Source: JAAZGD01 sp034003765
GTDB lineage: Bacteria > Bacillota > Clostridia > Peptostreptococcales > Anaerovoracaceae
NCBI GenBank assembly: GCA_034003765.1
Contig: JAVEXZ010000018.1
Span: 1-33,267 of the forward strand
Reading direction: 5' to 3'
Length of the DNA: 33,267 bases
In this document: piece by piece, positions 29,645-33,267 of the stretch
How positions within the stretch are numbered: position 1 is the stretch's first letter
Layout: each line of letters starts with the position of its first letter
The notes under the pieces: model-generated
What the model was told of the DNA's origin: nothing
Databases searched by the model: none
The model's input: only the letters and a program-made list of their open reading frames with translations
Program-made: the position numbers and the translations under genes

Positions 29645-31051
29645 CTATTTTTCTCCCTTCAGGTCATACTTTTTCATTTTGTGTTGTAGCGTTTGTCTCT
29701 TTATTCCCAAAGCCTTGGCCCCTTGAGATACGTTGCCACAATTTTTCTCTAAAGCTTCTCTTATCAATGACATCTCTATGTTTTTCAAATATTCATCTAT
29801 AGGGCAGTCTATTTTGTCTAAAGAGTACCCTCCTATACTAGCAAGTTCTGCTTCCTGAGGAATCCTTAGCAGCCTATCTGTGATTACGTGTTCACCCTCT
29901 GTTAGAGAAACTGCTGCCATCAATATATTCTCAAGTTCCCTTACGTTACCTGGATAGTCATAGTCTACAAGGATTTTCATAGCCTTATCAGAAATGTTCC
30001 AAACTTCTTTGTCAAAGCGTACATTATGTTTTTCTAGAAAATGTTCTACTAAGAGGGCCATATCATCTTTACGCTCCCTTAAAGGGGGCATCTTAATGTT
30101 TACAATATTTAATCTGTAATAGAGGTCCTTACGAAGCCTTCCCTGAGCCAATAGGATTTCTGGTTCTACATTGACTGTGGCCAGGATTCTTACATCTATA
30201 GGAATATCTCTGGTTCCCCCTACACGCCTTATATAGTCTTCTTGAAGAACCCGTAATAGTTTTCCTTGTAAAGCATAAGGCATAGAAGAGATTTCATCAA
30301 GTAAAAGTGTTCCCCCACTGGCTTGTTCGAAAAGGCCTTCCCTATCAACAGCTCCAGTGAATCCTCCCTGGGCAGTTCCAAATAGTATACCTTCCAACAA
30401 GCTTTCTGGCAGGGCTGCACAGTTCTGACCTAAGAAGGGCTTGTCCTTTCTAGGGCTCCTGTAGTGAATGCTCTGAGCCAGAAGTTCTTTACCAGTGCCT
30501 GTCTCGCCGTAAATAAAAACACTGGTGTTGCTTGAGGAGGCTTTTTTTGCTAGGTCAATCATTTCTCTAAAAGCCTGGTTTTGCCCTACCAGGTCTCGAA
30601 ATGTATATTTTTTTATAAAATCTCTTGGAATTTCTCCCTTGGGATTACCTTCACCTCGAAGGGCAATAAGGGAGTCAGACAACTCCATTATATTAGTTAC
30701 ATCCTTTGATAGCTCGATAGCTGCCACTATTTCATTTTTCTCACCAAAAACCGGCACAGTAGAGTTTACAGTGTGAATTATCTTACCATACTTGTTGGGA
30801 TAGCGTTGTTCACGATCAATTGTTGCCTGGCCAGAACGTAAAGCTCTAAGCAGAGTAGACTCTTCCTCAGGAATATTGGAAAAAACTTTACGGAAGTCTT
30901 TGCCTATTACATCCCCTTGAGACTGCTCTTCCAACTCCATCATAGCCTGGTTGTACAAGATGGTGGTGTTATCCGAAAGAACAACGTGAACCCCATAGTC
31001 TAGCTCCTGACTAAGGGCATATAAAATTCTTTGCCATTGGGTTGTATTCAT
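29645..31051 (-). CDS. Sigma-54-dependent activator with PAS sensor, RocR-like
   Basis: This 468-residue enhancer-binding protein has an N-terminal PAS-like sensor (about 10-120), a AAA+ domain (about 150-385) and a Fis-type helix-turn-helix (about 435-462, GNVSQGAKALGIKRQTLQHKM). Walker A is GETGTGKE (182-189), Walker B TLLLDE (248-253), and RLRKDLYYRLN carries the arginine finger. The sigma-54 contact loop reads GGFTGA (229-234), not the usual GAFTGA. RocR of Bacillus, with the same layout, controls arginine and ornithine breakdown, so ornithine or a relative is the likely signal here. No ribosome site precedes ATG 31051, and a TATAAT lies seven bases upstream, so the message may be leaderless. 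Confidence 0.92.
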   Translation of the reverse strand: MNTTQWQRILYALSQELDYGVHVVLSDNTTILYNQAMMELEEQSQGDVIGKDFRKVFSNIPEEESTLLRALRSGQATIDREQRYPNKYGKIIHTVNSTVPVFGEKNEIVAAIELSKDVTNIMELSDSLIALRGEGNPKGEIPRDFIKKYTFRDLVGQNQAFREMIDLAKKASSSNTSVFIYGETGTGKELLAQSIHYRSPRKDKPFLGQNCAALPESLLEGILFGTAQGGFTGAVDREGLFEQASGGTLLLDEISSMPYALQGKLLRVLQEDYIRRVGGTRDIPIDVRILATVNVEPEILLAQGRLRKDLYYRLNIVNIKMPPLRERKDDMALLVEHFLEKHNVRFDKEVWNISDKAMKILVDYDYPGNVRELENILMAAVSLTEGEHVITDRLLRIPQEAELASIGGYSLDKIDCPIDEYLKNIEMSLIREALEKNCGNVSQGAKALGIKRQTLQHKMKKYDLKGEK

Positions 31052-31057
31052 AAGATG

Positions 31058-31104
31058 ATTATATCACAAAGTAAAGAAGACAGTGCAAAATATTTTGCAC
31101 TGTC
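31058..31104 (-). promoter_or_regulatory. Activator gene promoter with perfect 26-bp palindrome
   Basis: A perfect 26-bp palindrome occupies 31079-31104; its core GTGCAAAATATTTTGCAC (31083-31100) matches both enhancer sites before ord. A TATAAT (31063-31058) lies between it and the ATG, and the palindrome's TTGCAC half could act as -35 (19-base spacing, longer than ideal). Binding there would repress the gene. It can also form a hairpin and might end the upstream surface-protein transcript. Confidence 0.6.
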
Positions 31105-31148
31105 CTGCATTTTTGTAGATATTTTTTCGTCATCACTCTTTTAAAATA

Positions 31149-33267
31149 TCATTCGTTAATAGCTTTAATCTCAAGTTTTATAGTTCCAATATCTACGGTA
31201 TTATTAAATGACAGTGAATTGCTAATATTAATATATGATGAATTCCCATCGGGATATAGGGTTGCTCCATTTAGAAGTCCCGTCTGAGTAAGAGAAACCG
31301 CAGCGCAGCTTGTTGGATGTGTATATCCCCCTTCGTTTACCAAGGTGAAGTGAAGCCAATGATCTGCACCTACAGGTATTCCCGGAATTTCTAAATTCAA
31401 TCCATCAATATTTCTTGTATCATAATTCGCAAAATTGGTCATTTGCCATATTAGCCTATATCCATCAGGCATGCCACCTATAACATTTAAAGTGGCCGTT
31501 ATTTTGCTAGCTTCCTGCAAATATATGTTTTGGACATTACTAGGTGCGGAAACGGTTTTGTTTTCAGGCAAGTAATAATAATCTTCATAAATCTTTAAAG
31601 TATAATCTCCACTGTCTAAGTCTATATGGTATGCGCCATTTACATCAGTAGTTCCGCTCCCAACTTCCGTAACTCCACTATATGCCTTAACTACAACTCC
31701 ATTAATTGGAGCATCCCCCGAAGCACTCTTTAGTACAAGTCCATACAGCCCTTCAGGAGAGAATGATCCCTTTATCACACCTGAAGCTGTTGTTGCCTCA
31801 GACAATCCATTTGCAGATAGTATGTTAGCACCACTCTTTATAGTAAGGCTATACCCTGTTGTTAAATTAGCTCCTGAAGCATCATGAATATCAATTACAA
31901 ATTTCTTTCCGCTCTCAAGCCACGTTCCACTATAACTTGTCCCAAGTGACAAGGCTGGTTCATGAAAATCAAATGCAATCATCTCATCTACTTGAGCCTT
32001 AGTCCTTGTACCACTTTGATTTGTAGCTTTGTCAAAACTAATGGCAAGGGTATCTCCTTCGCCTATTCCCTCTTCAAATGGACCCTCATTTGGCCTTCCT
32101 TCTTGAGCGTAAACTAATGTAATCTGTGGAGGCTGAACTTCAGAAACTATAATCTCAGCAGGAACATTAGAAATAGTATCAATCAAATCTTCATAACCAG
32201 CCGGAATAGGTCCTACTACTGTCGCTGTAAATGTGTAGCTTGTAGCAGCATTTGAAACATAGGAATCTGTGTCCTCCCAAACTCCGATAGCCACCACTTC
32301 GGAATGTCCAGAGATTGCCACACAAGTCACATTAGCTTGCAAATATCCAATGACTGCTGCTGCATTTTCGTAATTTGGACTTCCAATATCTCCTCCATCC
32401 ACAGAAGCTAATGCGTCATAGCCAGTTATTTCTATATTACTTGCTGACCACTTGGCATATACCGTAGTAGCAGCCGAAACAGTGGTAATAGCTCCTACCA
32501 CATTGCCCGTCCCATTCTGCAGGGTGTTCCAACCAGCGAAATTATAATCTACTCGCGTTGGCTCATAAGGTATCCTGTTTTGTGTTTCAGAACTATTATC
32601 CCAAAGAAGATAGGTCGGTTTGGCTTCTGTATCACCACCGTTACTATTAAAGGTTACCATATATCCATCGTTTAAGGTTGCAGGCCCTATTAGGTTAGGC
32701 GATGTAGCACCATCAGCCTTATACACTTGCGCAGAACCTGTTGCATTAATTCCGCTTACATTCGAGCTTCCAAGAAGCTCTATCGTCGCTTGCCCTGCAT
32801 CTCCATTTACGCCAATCTGATTAATGGTTCCTTGAACTCTTGCTAATGCATTAGGGGTAATAATTATCACATGGTTTATCTGACCATCTAAAAGAACCAT
32901 ACTAGATGTATTTATTTCTACTGGCGAGGCTGAGGCGGCACTTTGCAAATTAACTCGACCTGCCCCATTCATTCTTATTCCACCTAAGTGAGGATAGTAG
33001 GCCAGGTAGCTGCTATAACTGACACCATTGATAATTGCGGTACCCGAGACCGTTGCCTCATTAGTAACTGTCGCATTGGGTGCTTCAATTGTAAGGTTTC
33101 CACCAATGGTTCCCGGTGATGTGAATTTTATTTCTCCCACATATAAAATTCCAGCTAGTATTCCCATGTTTTTTAAGGGTACTGTTAGGACGAAACCTCC
33201 CCCTTCCACTAAATTATCAAAGCCTCTTATTAATGGGGATTCCATCTCTTCTCCGCCGATAAGTACC
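31149..33267 (-). CDS. Large secreted surface protein, C-terminal 705 residues (partial)
   Basis: The frame stays open through the right edge, so the gene starts beyond the window; a Met at 33245 is probably internal, since VLIGGEE precedes it in frame. Visible parts: a beta-helix-like repeat region (about 1-195, GNLTIEAPNATVTNEATVSG), an InlB/Listeria-Bacteroides repeat (about 198-265, VTFNSNGGD...YNFAGWNT...VYAKW), two beta-sandwich segments (about 270-490) and a carboxypeptidase-regulatory-like domain (about 500-582, GVVVKAYSGVTEVGSGTTDVNGAYHIDLDSGDYTLKI in part). No SLH or sortase motif lies in this part, so the anchor, if any, is upstream. It resembles adhesins and S-layer-associated proteins. 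Confidence 0.75.
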   Translation of the reverse strand, partial: VLIGGEEMESPLIRGFDNLVEGGGFVLTVPLKNMGILAGILYVGEIKFTSPGTIGGNLTIEAPNATVTNEATVSGTAIINGVSYSSYLAYYPHLGGIRMNGAGRVNLQSAASASPVEINTSSMVLLDGQINHVIIITPNALARVQGTINQIGVNGDAGQATIELLGSSNVSGINATGSAQVYKADGATSPNLIGPATLNDGYMVTFNSNGGDTEAKPTYLLWDNSSETQNRIPYEPTRVDYNFAGWNTLQNGTGNVVGAITTVSAATTVYAKWSASNIEITGYDALASVDGGDIGSPNYENAAAVIGYLQANVTCVAISGHSEVVAIGVWEDTDSYVSNAATSYTFTATVVGPIPAGYEDLIDTISNVPAEIIVSEVQPPQITLVYAQEGRPNEGPFEEGIGEGDTLAISFDKATNQSGTRTKAQVDEMIAFDFHEPALSLGTSYSGTWLESGKKFVIDIHDASGANLTTGYSLTIKSGANILSANGLSEATTASGVIKGSFSPEGLYGLVLKSASGDAPINGVVVKAYSGVTEVGSGTTDVNGAYHIDLDSGDYTLKIYEDYYYLPENKTVSAPSNVQNIYLQEASKITATLNVIGGMPDGYRLIWQMTNFANYDTRNIDGLNLEIPGIPVGADHWLHFTLVNEGGYTHPTSCAAVSLTQTGLLNGATLYPDGNSSYINISNSLSFNNTVDIGTIKLEIKAINE

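Overview
The window reads as low-to-moderate GC DNA from an anaerobic, amino-acid-fermenting Clostridia-type Firmicute. The evidence is strong AGGAGG-type ribosome sites, many S-layer homology (SLH) proteins, a sigma-54 regulatory system, and a complete oxidative ornithine-fermentation operon except for the racemase. Nearly all genes lie on the minus strand. The exceptions are a truncated flavoenzyme at the left edge and one large SLH gene. No species can be named from the sequence alone.

Layout. 1-349: 3' end of an old-yellow-enzyme-type flavoprotein, then a bidirectional terminator. 548-3521: response regulator, histidine kinase and a small secreted DUF2680-like protein. 3682-9356: three SLH surface-protein genes, two leftward and one rightward; the rightward gene follows an exact 46-bp tandem array that abuts its promoter. 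9515-9780: a structured element resembling a HEARO/IscB omega RNA, without a nuclease gene. 9781-16546: a promoter, an SLH anchor protein and an 1880-residue exported protein, apparently one operon. 16620-17340: an AbrB/MazE-like regulator whose start region is duplicated in 40-bp repeats. 17341-21376: 3-hydroxybutyryl-CoA dehydrogenase, a flavodoxin/ferredoxin fusion, a TSCPD protein coupled to a cation diffusion facilitator, and a 52-residue membrane peptide. 21666-28773: ord-ortA-ortB-oraS-oraE plus a MutL/GlmL-like gene. 29326-31051: an ArsR-like protein and a sigma-54 activator with a PAS-like sensor domain. 31149-end: a truncated large surface protein.

How the genes work together. D-ornithine is converted by OraS/OraE (B12 and PLP) to 2,4-diaminopentanoate, by Ord to 2-amino-4-oxopentanoate, and by OrtA/OrtB with CoA to alanine and acetyl-CoA. 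The MutL/GlmL-like ATPase-fold protein probably maintains the B12 mutase. The circuit can be read from the DNA: a -24/-12 promoter (29126-29141) precedes ord, two GTGCAAA-N3-TTTTGC-type sites lie about 160 and 182 bp upstream of the expected start, and a perfect version of the same palindrome overlaps the activator's own promoter.

A second theme is unusual tandem duplication. Exact-period repeats (18, 33, 34, 39, 40 and 46 bp) sit at gene starts, gene ends and promoters across the window. They often copy a start-codon region or a C-terminus with its stop codon.
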